Notes under the pieces: generated by a model
What the model was told of the DNA's origin: nothing
The model's input: the letters and a program-made list of their open reading frames with translations, nothing else
The model's database searches: none
In this document: piece after piece, positions 1 to 10,308 of the stretch
Layout: each line of letters begins with the position of its first letter
Position numbering within the stretch: the first letter of the stretch is position 1
Program-made: the position numbers and the translations under genes
Assembly (NCBI GenBank): GCA_963675135.1
Contig: OY776120.1
Coordinates: 21,170,001 to 21,234,000, forward strand
Reading direction: 5' to 3'
DNA: 64,000 nt
Source: Galeopsis tetrahit
Lineage: Eukaryota > Streptophyta > Magnoliopsida > Lamiales > Lamiaceae

Positions 1-1
1 G

Positions 2-649
2 GAGCAGTTTCCGGAGCTTGGTTTGGTCAAACAAGATTGCGTCGAAGTGAGTTGGATCGAATCCACCCTGTTTTTCGCAGGTCTCCATGGTCAGCCACTG
101 GATGTTTTGCTTGATAGAACTGCACAAGGGATCTTCGCACCAATGTATGTAAAAGGAAAATCAGACTTTGTGAGTAGTCCGATTCCAATGAATGGCCTAA
201 AAAGGATGTGGAGATTCGTATCTGAAGTGGATCATCCAAAGTTGCAGTTCAATCCGTATGGAGGGGCACTCAACACTTTTCCAGAATCCGAAACTCCATT
301 CCCACATCGGAAAGACAACAAATTCATGATCCATTATACGGTAAAATGGCTTAATCCTAATGAATCGGAAAGTAACATAGATTGGATAAGAAAGCTTTAT
401 AGTTTCATGACTCCTTACGTGACAAAATCTCCGAGAGCAGCTTATTTTAATTATAGGGATCTCGATATAGGACAAAACAGCATTAAAGAGAAGACTAGTT
501 ACAACGAAGCTAGTGTTTGGGGACTCAAGTATTTTAAAAATAACTTTAGAAGATTAGTTGAAGTGAAGAGCAAAGTTGATCCATCCAACTTTTTCAGAAA
601 CGAACAGAGCATTCCACCTCTATCATCTAATTTATGGGGCGTTATGTAA
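2..649 (+). CDS. Berberine bridge enzyme-like FAD-linked oxidoreductase, C-terminal part
   Basis: The frame is open from base 2 and ends at TAA 647-649 (215 residues); the 5' part lies off the window. The sequence shows family landmarks of plant BBE-like flavoproteins: SWIESTLFFAG at the start, NPYGG near residue 85, PFPHR near 100, the NYRDLDIG motif near 155, WGLKYFKNNFRRLV, and the terminal signature VDPSNFFRNEQSIPPL. Members are secreted or vacuolar oxidases with bicovalent FAD that oxidise alkaloids, cannabinoids, monolignols or oligosaccharides; the substrate cannot be told from this fragment. The FAD-attachment His and Cys and the signal peptide would be in the missing N-terminal part. 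The stretch after NPYGG reads ALNTFPESE, where many relatives have a SEI-like sequence near an acidic active-site residue, so catalysis may differ. No stop or frameshift is visible. It is the only plausible host gene here. Confidence 0.88.
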   Translation, partial: EQFPELGLVKQDCVEVSWIESTLFFAGLHGQPLDVLLDRTAQGIFAPMYVKGKSDFVSSPIPMNGLKRMWRFVSEVDHPKLQFNPYGGALNTFPESETPFPHRKDNKFMIHYTVKWLNPNESESNIDWIRKLYSFMTPYVTKSPRAAYFNYRDLDIGQNSIKEKTSYNEASVWGLKYFKNNFRRLVEVKSKVDPSNFFRNEQSIPPLSSNLWGVM

Positions 650-717
650 AAAATTTATTGAGTAAAGATCCTAATCTAGTTACTTTTAAGCGTTGTACAT
701 ATCATTCAAGTGATGAA

Positions 718-723
718 AATAAA
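718..723 (+). terminator. Candidate poly(A) signal AATAAA of the BBE-like gene
   Basis: A canonical AATAAA lies about 70 bp after the stop codon in AT-rich DNA, a normal distance for a plant 3' UTR. Such hexamers are common by chance in AT-rich sequence. Confidence 0.4.
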
Positions 724-1867
724 GTAAATTGGCCCACCTTTGATTTTAGGTACAACCTCTTTCTCACTTTGAAATAAGTCCTCAATCTACCCATTATTTT
801 GGGCTTTTGACAGGCTATCACATGTAAATCATCCGGTGATGTGACCCTTTCAATTTATTTTTTTATATAAAAAATGTCTATTAAATATGAAAATTAAAAT
901 AAAATCAAATGTTTAAATAATTAACTAAATCTCTAAGAGAATAATTAAATTAAAAATAAAAGGTAAAGATAAAAAATTGTATGAGACGGATTTCTAACAC
1001 TATATATTAATTGGTCCATATGTTCCATAACTTTCACACTTTTCGACGTTCCACAATAACTTTTACACTGTAAAATGAAAACTTTTTATAAACTTTATCA
1101 TCACATTAATGTATACCTCTTCTAAATTTTATATTATTCGGTTATTTTAAATGAATTTATTTTTTGAAATTTGAAATATGTTATATGGTAATTAAATATT
1201 CTAAATATATTAAACTTATGCAATATTTTTTAAAAATATTTTTGAGTCCAAGAAAAAATTATTTACGTTATATATCTTTCACCTTTTCTGAAAAAACGTC
1301 CTTACATTTTTTTTTTAATTTACATCCTATAATTTCATAAATTGGTTAATTTACGTCTTTTTTCTTCATTCTGCAAATTATAAAAAGTGATTTGTAATTT
1401 ATTTTTTATAATCCATTTTGTCTTTCCATGTTATACAAGTCGAGCTCGACCACGTTATAATATTTGTCAATTTTCTATAATTTTTATGTGTATGTAACAA
1501 AAGCGTGAATGAAACGACGTTGTTTTGATATCTCCTATAAAGAATGGACGAAAATTAATCAAGCTACAAAATTATGATACGTAAATTAACATTTTCCTTT
1601 TATTTTTTGAGACGCTTGTCAAAAAAAAGGGTGAAAGTTAATTTTTTTCTCTTACGAACTCTTTTCTTTTGTTCCAAGAATTAGAACAATCCCCTCTAAC
1701 TCTCTAAAATAGTTCTCCCACTCTCTGTTTTTCGATCTCTCAATTATAGATTCTCTATCAATAATTGACTAATGCTTCAATTAAATATGAACAATATAAG
1801 TACATCGTGGTATATATACGAGATTAGTAGAATTTACTTGCAACCGCTAAAGAATAACGTAACATAA

Positions 1868-1910
1868 TTGTTCATAACAGAAAAAAAAAAAAAAAAACTG
1901 TTATGGACAA
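1868..1910. repeat. 13-bp inverted repeat flanking an A17 tract
   Basis: Arms TTGTTCATAACAG and CTGTTATGGACAA pair with one mismatch around 17 consecutive A residues. It could be a degenerate hairpin or a footprint; no function is evident. Confidence 0.5.
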
Positions 1911-2121
1911 TTTTCCTGAAAACAAATATATATGCTAACTTAATGTCAATTTTCCTGAAAAAAAAAATAAAGTAGCATAGTAACCAACTCAGTTGAATTA
2001 ACCACTTATGGTTTTCACGCAACTGGGACTAATCGAAGTTAATTATTTTTAAAAAACGATGTAATGGCTTGATGGGGAATACACGTGTATGCATTTTTCA
2101 AAACTTTTTCAAACAATAAAC

Positions 2122-2500
2122 CACTACAAAAAATTGGCCAAAAGACGACGGATATTAGCAAGGACAGGCGGCAGTTGCCAATTGGCAACGGATTTGGCAA
2201 CTGCCAGAAAAAAGGCAACGGATGTTGTCGCCCTTGCCTTTTGGCAACGGAAAAGGCAACGGCGTGTGTTGCACTCGCCAAAAGGCGACGGATGTTGTCG
2301 CCCTTGCCTTTTGGCAACGGAAAAGGCAAGGGCGTGTTTCGCACTCGCCAAAAGGTGACGGATATTTGCCCCTCGCCTTTTTGCAACGGAGCCCCACTCG
2401 CTAAAAGGCAACGGGAGTGGGCCCATTGCGAAAACCGTCGCCCTAAGTAGATTTAAATACACAACTTCTTCTTCCAGAAACAGCAGCGGACGCACACACC
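2122..2500 (+). mobile_element. CACTA terminus, family 1 (GGCAACGG subterminal repeats)
   Basis: The segment starts with CACTACAAAAAATTGGCC, a CACTA-superfamily terminal repeat, followed by many copies of GGCAACGG and its complement CCGTTGCC, the usual arrangement of transposase-binding subterminal repeats. Inverted, it matches the right end of the complete element at 23288-28780 in order and motif, so it is the same family. It runs to 2500, where a second CACTA terminus of another family begins; the other end of this copy is not in the window. The ORFs over these repeats are low-complexity shadows, not genes. Confidence 0.8.
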
Positions 2501-2774
2501 CACTACAAAATAATTTGAAAATGGCATCGGGGAAGGCATCGGATCTGCCGTCCCCAATGATGAAGGCAAAGGCATCGGCAGTGTGCCGATGCCAATATGC
2601 TCGATGCTATTTAAATGGCATCGGATTTGGGGAAAACCGTTGCCTTTTGGCATCGGGGGGACAACCGATGCCAAATTGCATCGGGCCCACTGCCGATGCC
2701 TTTTCGCATCGGGGACAGCCGATGCCATTTTGCATCGGGGCCCACTGCCGATGCCATTTTATTAACATTTAAAA

Positions 2775-2962
2775 AAGACGAATCTGGGTTTCGAACCCAG
2801 GTATCGAGGCCACCAACACCCACCCCCCACCCCCCACCGCTGGGCCACCCCAATTCTCGGAAATTTGGCATTTTTCGCGAATTGTGGGGTTCGAACTCGG
2901 GACCTCGCGATCTCGAAGGCTTTTGAGCGCCCCCTGTGTGCCGTTTAGGCTAGGAGCTTTTA
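2775..2962 (+). other. CACTA internal module shared with the other family
   Basis: It contains the palindrome CCTGGGTTTCGAACCCAGG, a second GGGTTCGAACTCGGGACC stretch, and GCGCCCCCTGTGTGCCGTTTAGGCTA before the hairpin. Nearly the same series is seen at 23683-23820 and 41500-41635 in the GGCAACGG-type element. The TTCGAACC core resembles a Pol III B box, but no tRNA fold is present. Confidence 0.6.
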
Positions 2963-3133
2963 GTCGACATGTTGTGAATGCAATTAATATATATTCAATT
3001 TAATTTGAGTTTTTAATTCTTTAATTAATTCAATCCATTCTTTGATGGAAAGTTAGAATGGATTGAATTAATTAAAGAATTAAAAACTCAAATTAAATTG
3101 AATATATATTAATTGCATTCACAACATGTCGAC
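2963..3133. repeat. Perfect 79-bp inverted repeat with 13-bp loop (hairpin)
   Basis: The left arm 2963-3041 begins GTCGACATGTTGTGAATG and the right arm 3055-3133 is its exact reverse complement; the loop is 3042-3054. Only the left-arm sequence, diverged, is present in the related element at 23819 and 41632, so the second arm looks like a local inverted duplication in this copy. It ends 388 bp before the transposase ATG. Confidence 0.95.
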
Positions 3134-3242
3134 GGGATCATTTCTACGGTAATTTTTTTCGTTTTCATTGATTAAATTTGAAGTTATATGTATATATGTG
3201 GTTCTAGTATGTCTATGTATATATATATGCATATATATGTTG

Positions 3243-3283
<41 letters not shown>

Positions 3284-3521
3284 ATTTATTTTTAGAATTG
3301 TTTGAAATTAAATGTTAATTTTTATGCATGCATGTTAATTGTTAGAATTTAATTGTTAATTGTGTTATGCATATGTATGTTTTAATTAAGTTATATGAAT
3401 TTAGTTGTTAGGGTGTTAGAATAATTTTTAGAATATATATATTTGGAGTTGTAACACATAATTTTAATCGAGTTGGAGGAATGAGACGTTGGTTGTTTGT
3501 GTGTTGTAGACGTCGATTGAT
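3134..3521 (+). promoter_or_regulatory. Presumed 5' region of the TNP2-like gene, with (TA)n tract
   Basis: AT-rich leader between the hairpin and the transposase ATG. It contains a (TA)15-16 microsatellite at 3247-3277, which makes any TATA box assignment ambiguous. I see no other defined motif. Confidence 0.35.
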
Positions 3522-5642
3522 ATGAATTATTCAAGTCGTAGTTGGATGTATAGTCCAAGATTAGTGAATGGGATTATGAACCCCGAATTTATTAGTGGAG
3601 TAAATGGATTTATTGAAGCTACCACTAGTAATCCGAATTCGATTTGGGAAGGAAAAATTAGGTGTCCTTGTTCGAAAGCTAGATGTCGAAATCAAACTTA
3701 TAGAGATCCTAATGAAGTGAAATCTCATTTATATCGAAATGGTTTTACACTGAATTATTATACTTGGATTTATCACGGGGAAGAGAGTTGGGGTCCACGT
3801 CCATTTCAAAACACTAATGAATTTGCGTCAACTTCAAACGGCGTTGACCCAGCGCAACCTAGTTCGTACCACACTATGGTAGAAGAATTATTGGGTGGCC
3901 TAAACATTGATTTTGGAATAAACGTGCAAGAGGCACTTAATGAAGAACCCCCTAACGAGAATGCGACACAGTTTTACAACATGCTTCGTGCAGCGGACCA
4001 AGACTTATATCCTGGTCGTGAATCTCATTCGCAGTTGTCATTCAATTCCAGATTGTTGAAAATTAAAACGGAAAACAGATTGTCTGAAAGGGGATACAAT
4101 CAGGCCATTGAGTTGATTCGTGAGATTTGTCCTCCCGAAAATAAGGTTCCTAAGAAATTTAACGACACCAAACATTTGATGAGTGGGATGGGTCTTCCGG
4201 TAGAAAGGATTGATTGTTGTGCACAGAATTGCATGTTATTTTGGGGTGCAGACAGCGAACTAGATTTTTGTAAGATTTGTGGTCGATCATGGTATAAGCC
4301 GAGTAGGGTTGATGCAGATGGTCGGTTGAAAAAGAAACGTCCGGTTAAGGAGATGTTCTACTTTCCGATAATTCCTCGTTTGCAAAGATTGTACATGTCC
4401 AAGGCCACTGCGAAGGATATGACATGGCATGCCTCTTGCGCTTCTGATGACTCTGGTGTTATGCGTCACTCGGCAGACTCGTTGGCTTGGAAGCATTTGG
4501 ACCGTTCGTATCCTGATTTTGCATCTGAAATTAGGAATGTTAGGTTGGGCTTGAGCACAGACGGTTTTGCACCGTTTGGAATAACGGGGAAACAATATTC
4601 ATCATGGCCAGTTATACTTACTCCGTACAATCTACCCCCGTTTTTATGCATGAAGGATCAATTCATGTTTCTTTCGATTCTCGTGCCCGGGCCTAAAAGT
4701 CCGAAGGATAAACTTGATGTGTTTTTGCAACCACTGATAGGAGATTTGAGATTTTTATGGGAAAATGGGGTGCAAACTTACGATGTTGCTAGAAAGCAAA
4801 ACTTTTTTATGCGAGCTGCACTTATCTGGACCATTAGTGACTTCCCAGCATACTCAATGTTGTCTGGTTGGAGTACAGCCGTAAGGGGTGACTTATCTGG
4901 ACCTATTCGAACGGGTGTGAGTCTCCTACACAAAATTGATCATTTGGAATATAGAAAGGTTACCGAGGAGGGTGTTGAGGCCCACAATAAAAAACTTTCT
5001 AGAGGGTGGAAGTGGAAAAGCATTTTGTGGGAGTTACCGTATTGGAGTACCATGTTGATACGACACAATTTAGACGTGATGCATATTGAGAAAAATGTGT
5101 TTGATAACGTATTCAACATGGTGATGAATGTGGAGGGGAAAACAAAGGATACACCTAAATCAAAAGAAGAGCTGAATGATTATTATCGTCATCCCTCCCT
5201 CATGAAATGTCCACGTACATCAAAGTATCCAAAGGCTTCTTATTCACTTGATAAGAAGCAAAATGATGTTATTTGTAAGTGGATAAGTGAGTTGAATTTT
5301 CCAGATGGCTATGTGTCTAACATGTCCCGTTGCATTGACTGGTCGAAATTGAAATTGTATGGGATGAAGAGTCATGATTGTCACGTGTTTATGCAGAGAC
5401 TACTACCGATTGCTTTTTACAAAATTTTGTCGCTCAATGTGTGGAAAGCAATCACTGAGCTTAGTCTATTTTTTAAGGACATGACTTCTACAACCATCAC
5501 AGTTGACAACATGACTCGACTGGAAACAGATATCCCAGTCAACTTGTACAAGCTGGAACGTATCTTTCCACCCAGCTTCTTCAACTCTATGGAACATCTA
5601 CCTGTGCACCTTGCATATGAAGAAAAAGTTGCTGGACCAGTT
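3522..5642 (+). pseudogene. CACTA TNP2-like transposase, 5' part, split by retrotransposon
   Basis: An open frame from ATG 3522 encodes about 707 residues before the LTR insertion. The N-terminus (SRSWMYSPR...; CPCSKARCRN; Trp/His-rich to about residue 85) matches the transposase-associated domain. Residues about 270-560 match the TNP2/Transposase_21 domain, including LRHNLDVMHIEKNV-like sequence (here LIRHNLDVMHIEKNV) near 515-530. Residues about 610-707 match DUF4218 (KSHDCHVFMQRLLP onward). The TNP2 family is expected to cut CACTA ends. The segment after DFPAYSMLSGWST lacks the Cys-containing stretch I would expect (a CPxC-type motif) and looks deleted or frameshifted. At 5643 a retrotransposon interrupts the frame right after the GPV codons, which resume at 19101 as QYRWMYPYER. 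Confidence 0.85.
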
Positions 5643-6382
5643 TGTTGGGAATAAAATGATTTTGATCTAGATACCAAAACCCTGATTGATGATGTTCAGA
5701 TTAGTTGAGATAAGCTCAAGTCTAGTTCAGGCAAGTTGTCTCAGTACACTTGAGTATGTAGATTGCTTAAGTGAAAAATCTCAGGAATGTTTTGAGATTT
5801 TAATATTCAGGATAGTTGTCCAAAGCTGGAATGTTAGGCAGCTTGATAAGTTTATAGGCCAAAGTTGCTGAACTTTCAAGACAGACTGACCAAGTGGACA
5901 ACTTAGCTGAAGAGATCAAGAGCAGTAAAGCAATGCTCATAAATGCAAATGATCAAGACAGTTGAAGTACAAATGATCAAGAGCATTAAATGTCAAAGCC
6001 CACAGAAGACACATGAAACATTTATTGCCAATCATGCCTGAACCAAGCATTAAAGACTTAGAGCATTAAAGAGTGAAGCATTGAATGAATGTTGGAACAT
6101 TCTAAATTGCAGCAGGAATGTTCAGGGAGCTTGTCCCATCTGACCGTTGGTTGAGTGTAGCTTCTGCCACGAATCAACCTTGGGAAATGTGCATATTTGG
6201 AATCTGACACAAGTCATCTCAGCCGCATTTTTCTGAAGTCAACACATTCATTCAAGCAACCATTGAAGAGGTCTTTTACACAGTGGATAAAAGAATGCCA
6301 AGGCTCATAGCCGTTTCAATGGTGCTGCAAATAGACAAGTTTGAATTGCTATCCCTCCAACGGTTAACTGCTCAAATTTGCC

Positions 6383-6390
6383 TATAAATA
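6383..6390 (+). promoter_or_regulatory. LTR TATA box (TATAAATA)
   Basis: TATAAATA in the context CCTATAAATACAG occurs here, at 18238-18245 in the 3' LTR, and as TATAAATT at about 62779 in the solo LTR. Related minus-strand LTRs also carry it. It probably marks the U3/R promoter of the element. Confidence 0.6.
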
Positions 6391-7184
6391 CAGAAGTGAT
6401 CAAGGGATTCAGACATCCAACTACAAGCTATCAAACTATCATCAAGCTTTCAAAGGAAACCAAGCTGTTCTCTAGAATCCCAAGTTTCCTGAATCACTTC
6501 ATCAAGCTAAGCCAATCTTTGTAGAATATCCAAAGCTTAGCATTGAGATATCCTAAGCCTTTACACTGTTCTTATTGTAAATGATATCTCTATTAGTTGG
6601 AACCAAACCTCAAACCCTATCTCATTTAGTGAAGAAAGAGTTTGTTGTAGAAGTGAGGAGTTAAGGACTGTTATTGTGAATCACAGCCTTAACCTAGAGA
6701 GATTGAGCACTAGGACTCAAGTTTATCCTAGGGATCAAAACACTAAGAGAGTGTTGTTGATCAGTGCACCTTGGCACTATAAAACAAGCTAATTCCATTG
6801 TGAAGGAATTATCCTGTTCAATCAGGGAAAGTGGATGTAGGAGCTTGAGTCTCCGAACCACTATAAACTTGTGTGCCATTTACTTACTACACTCTTTATT
6901 TACTTACATTCCAACATATTTTAAAGAGCAAAATTCAGTAAGTTAAGAAAAACTGTTTTGGACAAAGTCCCTGATAACTGTATTTTTTTAAGAAATTAAA
7001 TTGGAGTATCTCTTTGAGTCAAAGGCCAACCACATTCCGCACTTAGCAACTCTTTTAGATATCTAGCCAACTGATCACTCAATAGTAATCAGTAGGACAG
7101 GTATCTATCAAAGTTCTCACTCAGGCTAGTTGTGAGACAACTTGCCTAATAAGACCAGTTTGTCAAAAAGAAAAGAATTTGCAT

Positions 7185-7220
7185 ACACAAGTGCATTCCC
7201 CCCTCCCCATACACTTGTGT
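7185..7220 (+). repeat. Stem with poly(C) loop near the LTR end
   Basis: ACACAAGTG and CACTTGTGT pair around CATTCCCCCCTCCCCATA, only 24 bp before the PBS. Equivalent structures with C or G runs of 10 to 13 are at 19039-19073, 31679-31712, 49569-49600 and 63579-63615. Confidence 0.75.
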
Positions 7221-7244
7221 TATACTCCACCAAGGACCAACAAG

Positions 7245-7256
7245 TGGTATCAGAGC
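7245..7256 (+). promoter_or_regulatory. Primer-binding site for initiator tRNA-Met
   Basis: TGGTATCAGAGC, two bases after the 5' LTR, is the standard plant copia PBS complementary to the 3' end of initiator tRNA-Met. It primes minus-strand cDNA synthesis. Confidence 0.92.
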
Positions 7257-7386
7257 AGGGGTTCAAAGACCACTGTCTCTGAAGAGCCAACTGTTCTTCA
7301 AAAACTCACATTACTTCTGTGGTCACTAAACTGATCCAAATTTCTGAAAAATCTACTTGTATTTTTCTTTGTCTATCTGTTCAAAA

Positions 7387-9537
7387 ATGGCTAACAATGC
7401 AGTTCCAGGAGATGCTGTCAACACCATCAACAACATGGGTCCAAACCAAGTCAATCATATTTCTCATCACAAATTGCCAATGTTCTCAATTGAGAATTAT
7501 GATTTCTAGAAGATCAGGATGAGAGCACATCTTGCTTGCCAGCATGATGAAATGCTCAAAGTCATCACCAGAGGACCATTCACCTTCACCAAGCTCAATC
7601 CCAAGGTCACTGATGCTCAAAAAGCAGACCCAAGGGAGCTGTTGCCAAAAGATGAGGATGAGCTGACAGCAGAAGAGAGAAAAAGGCACAATCTGAACTA
7701 CATTGCCATGAACAGCTTGTACCAAACAATTCCAGATGCAGTGATGGGAAGAGTGTATCACTGCACCACAGCAAAGGAGATCTGGGATACCATAGCACTT
7801 ATGTGTGAAGGTACCCAAAAGATAAAGGAAAACAAGTTTCAAGTGGCTATCCAAAAGTATGAGCAATTCACTATGGAGCCAAATGAAACTATTGATCATC
7901 TTGATGGCAGATTCACTGACATCATGAATGAGATGAATTCTTTGGGCAAGTTCTATGCCAAAAGAGAAGTTGCTTTGAAGATTCTGAGAAGTCTCACATC
8001 AAAGTGGGACATATATTCTGTCATGATGCAAAATATCAGCAATCTTGACAACATGCCAATGCAGCAAGTATTCTCTGAACTCAAGGCATATGAGTTTGAT
8101 CTCAACAGAAAGAAGGTGCATGATGAGCCATCTTCCTCAAGCAAAGGTGTTGCTTTCAAAGCCACTGAAACAGAGAAGAAAAATACTCAAAGATCTTCTC
8201 AATCTGTTTCAAAATCAGAAATGAAGGAGGAGCTGACACTCATGGCAAGGAGATTTGAGAAGCTCAACTCCAGATTTGGTAGATACAAGAAGTTCTACCA
8301 AGACAACAGAACCAGAAGGAGATTCATCTCTCCTGATAACAAATCAGAGGACAAAGTCTCTGATGAGAAGAAAGAAGACAGATATGCTGATAAAAAGAAA
8401 TACAGCAAAGGTGAAACATCATCATCAAGGAGGAAGGAGTCCTCAAGCAAGAAAAATGATGATGAAGATGTGTGTTACAACTGCCAGAAAAAGGGTCACT
8501 TTCAGTATGATTGTCCTGACCTAAGTGCCAAAGAAAGAAAAGAAAGGCAAAACAAAAGAGACAAGAGGATGAACAACAGGAAGGCCATGGTAGCTGGAGA
8601 ATCAGCAAGTGAAGAGAGTGTCTACTCTTCTGATGATGGACTGTTCTCCAACAGTGACAGTGATGATGACTGCCAAATGGCATTTGAAAATGAAGAGGGC
8701 TGTAAGGACCACAAGAAGAAGAAAAACATCAACAAGAAAACAGCATGGTACTTGGACAGTGGATGTTCAAGACACATGACTGGGAACAAAGAGCTTCTCT
8801 CAAAATTTATAGAAAAGGATGGTCCTTCAGTAACCTTTGGAGACAGCTCTCAAGGAATCACAAGAGGCTATGGTACATTAAACATTGGTAGTGTCAAAAT
8901 TACTAATGTCTCATATGTCCTAGGCCTAAAATACAACTTGCTGTCTATAAGTCAAATTTGTGATAAAGGATATAGTGTTGAATTTGCACCAAATGAATGT
9001 ATTATCAAAAATAATTCAACACAACAGGTGCTACTAACAGGGGTGAGAAAGGGAAATGTTTATTTTGCAGATTGGAGCAAAACCCCTGAAGCAGTTTGTC
9101 TTGTTGCCAAAAGCACAAATGAGCAAAGCTGGCTCTGGCACAAGAGATTGAATCATCTGAATTTCAAAACCATCAACAAGATTGCAAGAAACTCTCTAGT
9201 CAAAGGGCTGCCTAATCAGGTGTTCACCAAAGAACACATATGCCAGCCATGTCAGGAAGGAAAGCAGATCAAAGCTTCATTCAAAGGAAAACCTGTCATC
9301 TCAACTGAGAGAGTTCTTCAACTACTGCATATGGATTTATTTGGTCCAATTATCCCAGTAAGTTTAAATGGAAGAAAATATGCATTAGTTGTTGTTGATG
9401 ATTTTTTCAGGTACACTTGGGTAGTATTCTTGTTAAACAAAAAGGAGACCCAAGTCAAGCTACCTGAATTGATGATGAGATTGAGCAATGAAAAGGGCCT
9501 AAGTATTGTCAAGATCAGATCTGACAAAGGCACATAA
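7387..9537 (+). pseudogene. Sirevirus-type Gag-protease-integrase (N part), with stops
   Basis: The likely Gag start is ATG 7387 (MANNAVPGDAV). An in-frame TAG at 7507-7509 sits where a Trp codon is expected, and the frame is open again from 7510. A Gag_2/UBN2-like capsid region covers about 7510-8110. A long basic, Ser-rich stretch precedes one CCHC zinc knuckle (CYNCQKKGHFQYDC, 8473-8514). An acidic linker follows, then the aspartic protease start WYLDSGCSRHMTG with DSG at 8755-8763. The pre-integrase HHCC finger (HKRLNH ... CQPC) lies at about 9139-9260. The integrase core begins with the first Asp in HMDLFGP and the second in VVVDDFFRYTW. A TAA at 9535-9537 stops the frame just after RSDKGT. 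Gag and Pol are in one frame, as in copia. Confidence 0.9.
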
Positions 9538-10308
9538 TTCATAAACTCATACATCAATGAGTACTGCAGCAAGAATGGCATCACTCATGAAACTTCAGCA
9601 GCAAGAACACCTCAACAAAATGGGGTTGCTGAAAGAAGGAACAGAACCTTGAAAGAGGCAGCAAGAACATTGATTGCTGAATCTAAATTGCCTAAAAGGT
9701 TCTGGGCTGAAGCTATTAGCACTGCATGTCACACTCAAAACAGGTCCTTAATCACCAAAGGACAAGGTAAAACCCCAGATCAAATATGGAAAGGTAGATT
9801 GCCCACTGTTGCTTATTTCCATATATTTGGTTGTAGGTGTTTCATTCATAATAATGGGAAAGAACAATTGAAAGCTTTTGACAGCAAAGCTGATGAAGGA
9901 ATATTTGTTGGATATTCACTAATCAGCAAGGCTTACAGAGTTTACAATTGCAAAACCCTTATTGTGGAAGAAACACCTCATGTTGTGTTTGATGAATCTG
10001 TTAATGAGTTCAGGGATAGAAACCTGAATATTGATGAGATAACACAAAGAACAACCAGATTAAGGCTTCAAAACAAGGAAATAGTGTTTGTAGATGTTGC
10101 CCAGCCTGAACTTCATGAAAATAAAAAACTGGACAACCTACCTGATGGCAATCAACCAGAAGACAACAAACCTGAAGGAGAAATTGAACTGACTGACCCT
10201 ATCCCAGTTCAAAACCAGGCAACAACTACCAATGAAGAAGCAGGCAATGCTGAGAACAGGAACCAAAAGACATTGAGGAAGCACTACAAGACACCAACTG
10301 GATCATAG
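9538..10308 (+). pseudogene. Integrase C-terminal half and linker, frameshifted
   Basis: Continues in the same frame after the TAA. It carries the third catalytic acidic residue region (QQNGVAERRNRTL, about 9615-9650), the FWAEA motif, and the IFGCRCFIHN...KAFDSKADEGIFVGYS block typical of copia integrase. The acidic linker to RT is cut short: at about 10254, after NEEAGNAE, roughly 0.24 kb present in the minus-strand relative (60130-60366) is missing. Reading then continues in the wrong frame to a stop at 10308. Confidence 0.85.

Larger units (their letters stand above)
650..2121. other. AT-rich intergenic flank of the BBE-like gene
   Basis: About 1.5 kb of strongly AT-rich DNA without a credible ORF. 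It holds A and T homopolymer runs and one short inverted repeat around an A17 tract (listed separately). I see no transposon termini until the CACTA end at 2122. It probably contains the 3' UTR and ordinary intergenic sequence. Confidence 0.6.
5643..7242 (+). repeat. 5' LTR of the plus-strand Sirevirus-type element
   Basis: It starts TGTTGGGAATAAAATG and ends GGACCAACA. It contains a TATA-like box (6383), and near its 3' end a stem with a C-rich loop (7185-7220). It is 1,600 bp long and nearly identical to 17497-19095. Confidence 0.95.

Noticed and set aside
2520..2760. Regularly repeated short motif resembling a CRISPR array
   Set aside because: Units are 8 bp, in both orientations, with irregular spacing and no unique spacers, next to a CACTA terminus in plant DNA.
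2778..2810. Possible tRNA gene (GGGTTTCGAACCC)
   Set aside because: Only a T-arm-like palindrome is present; no acceptor, D-arm or anticodon stem can be formed around it. The same applies at 23683 and 41500.
2085..2871. Overlapping ORFs on both strands of 60-123 codons
   Set aside because: They run through GGCAACGG and GGCATCGG arrays and give low-complexity proteins in several frames at once; these are CACTA subterminal repeats, not genes.
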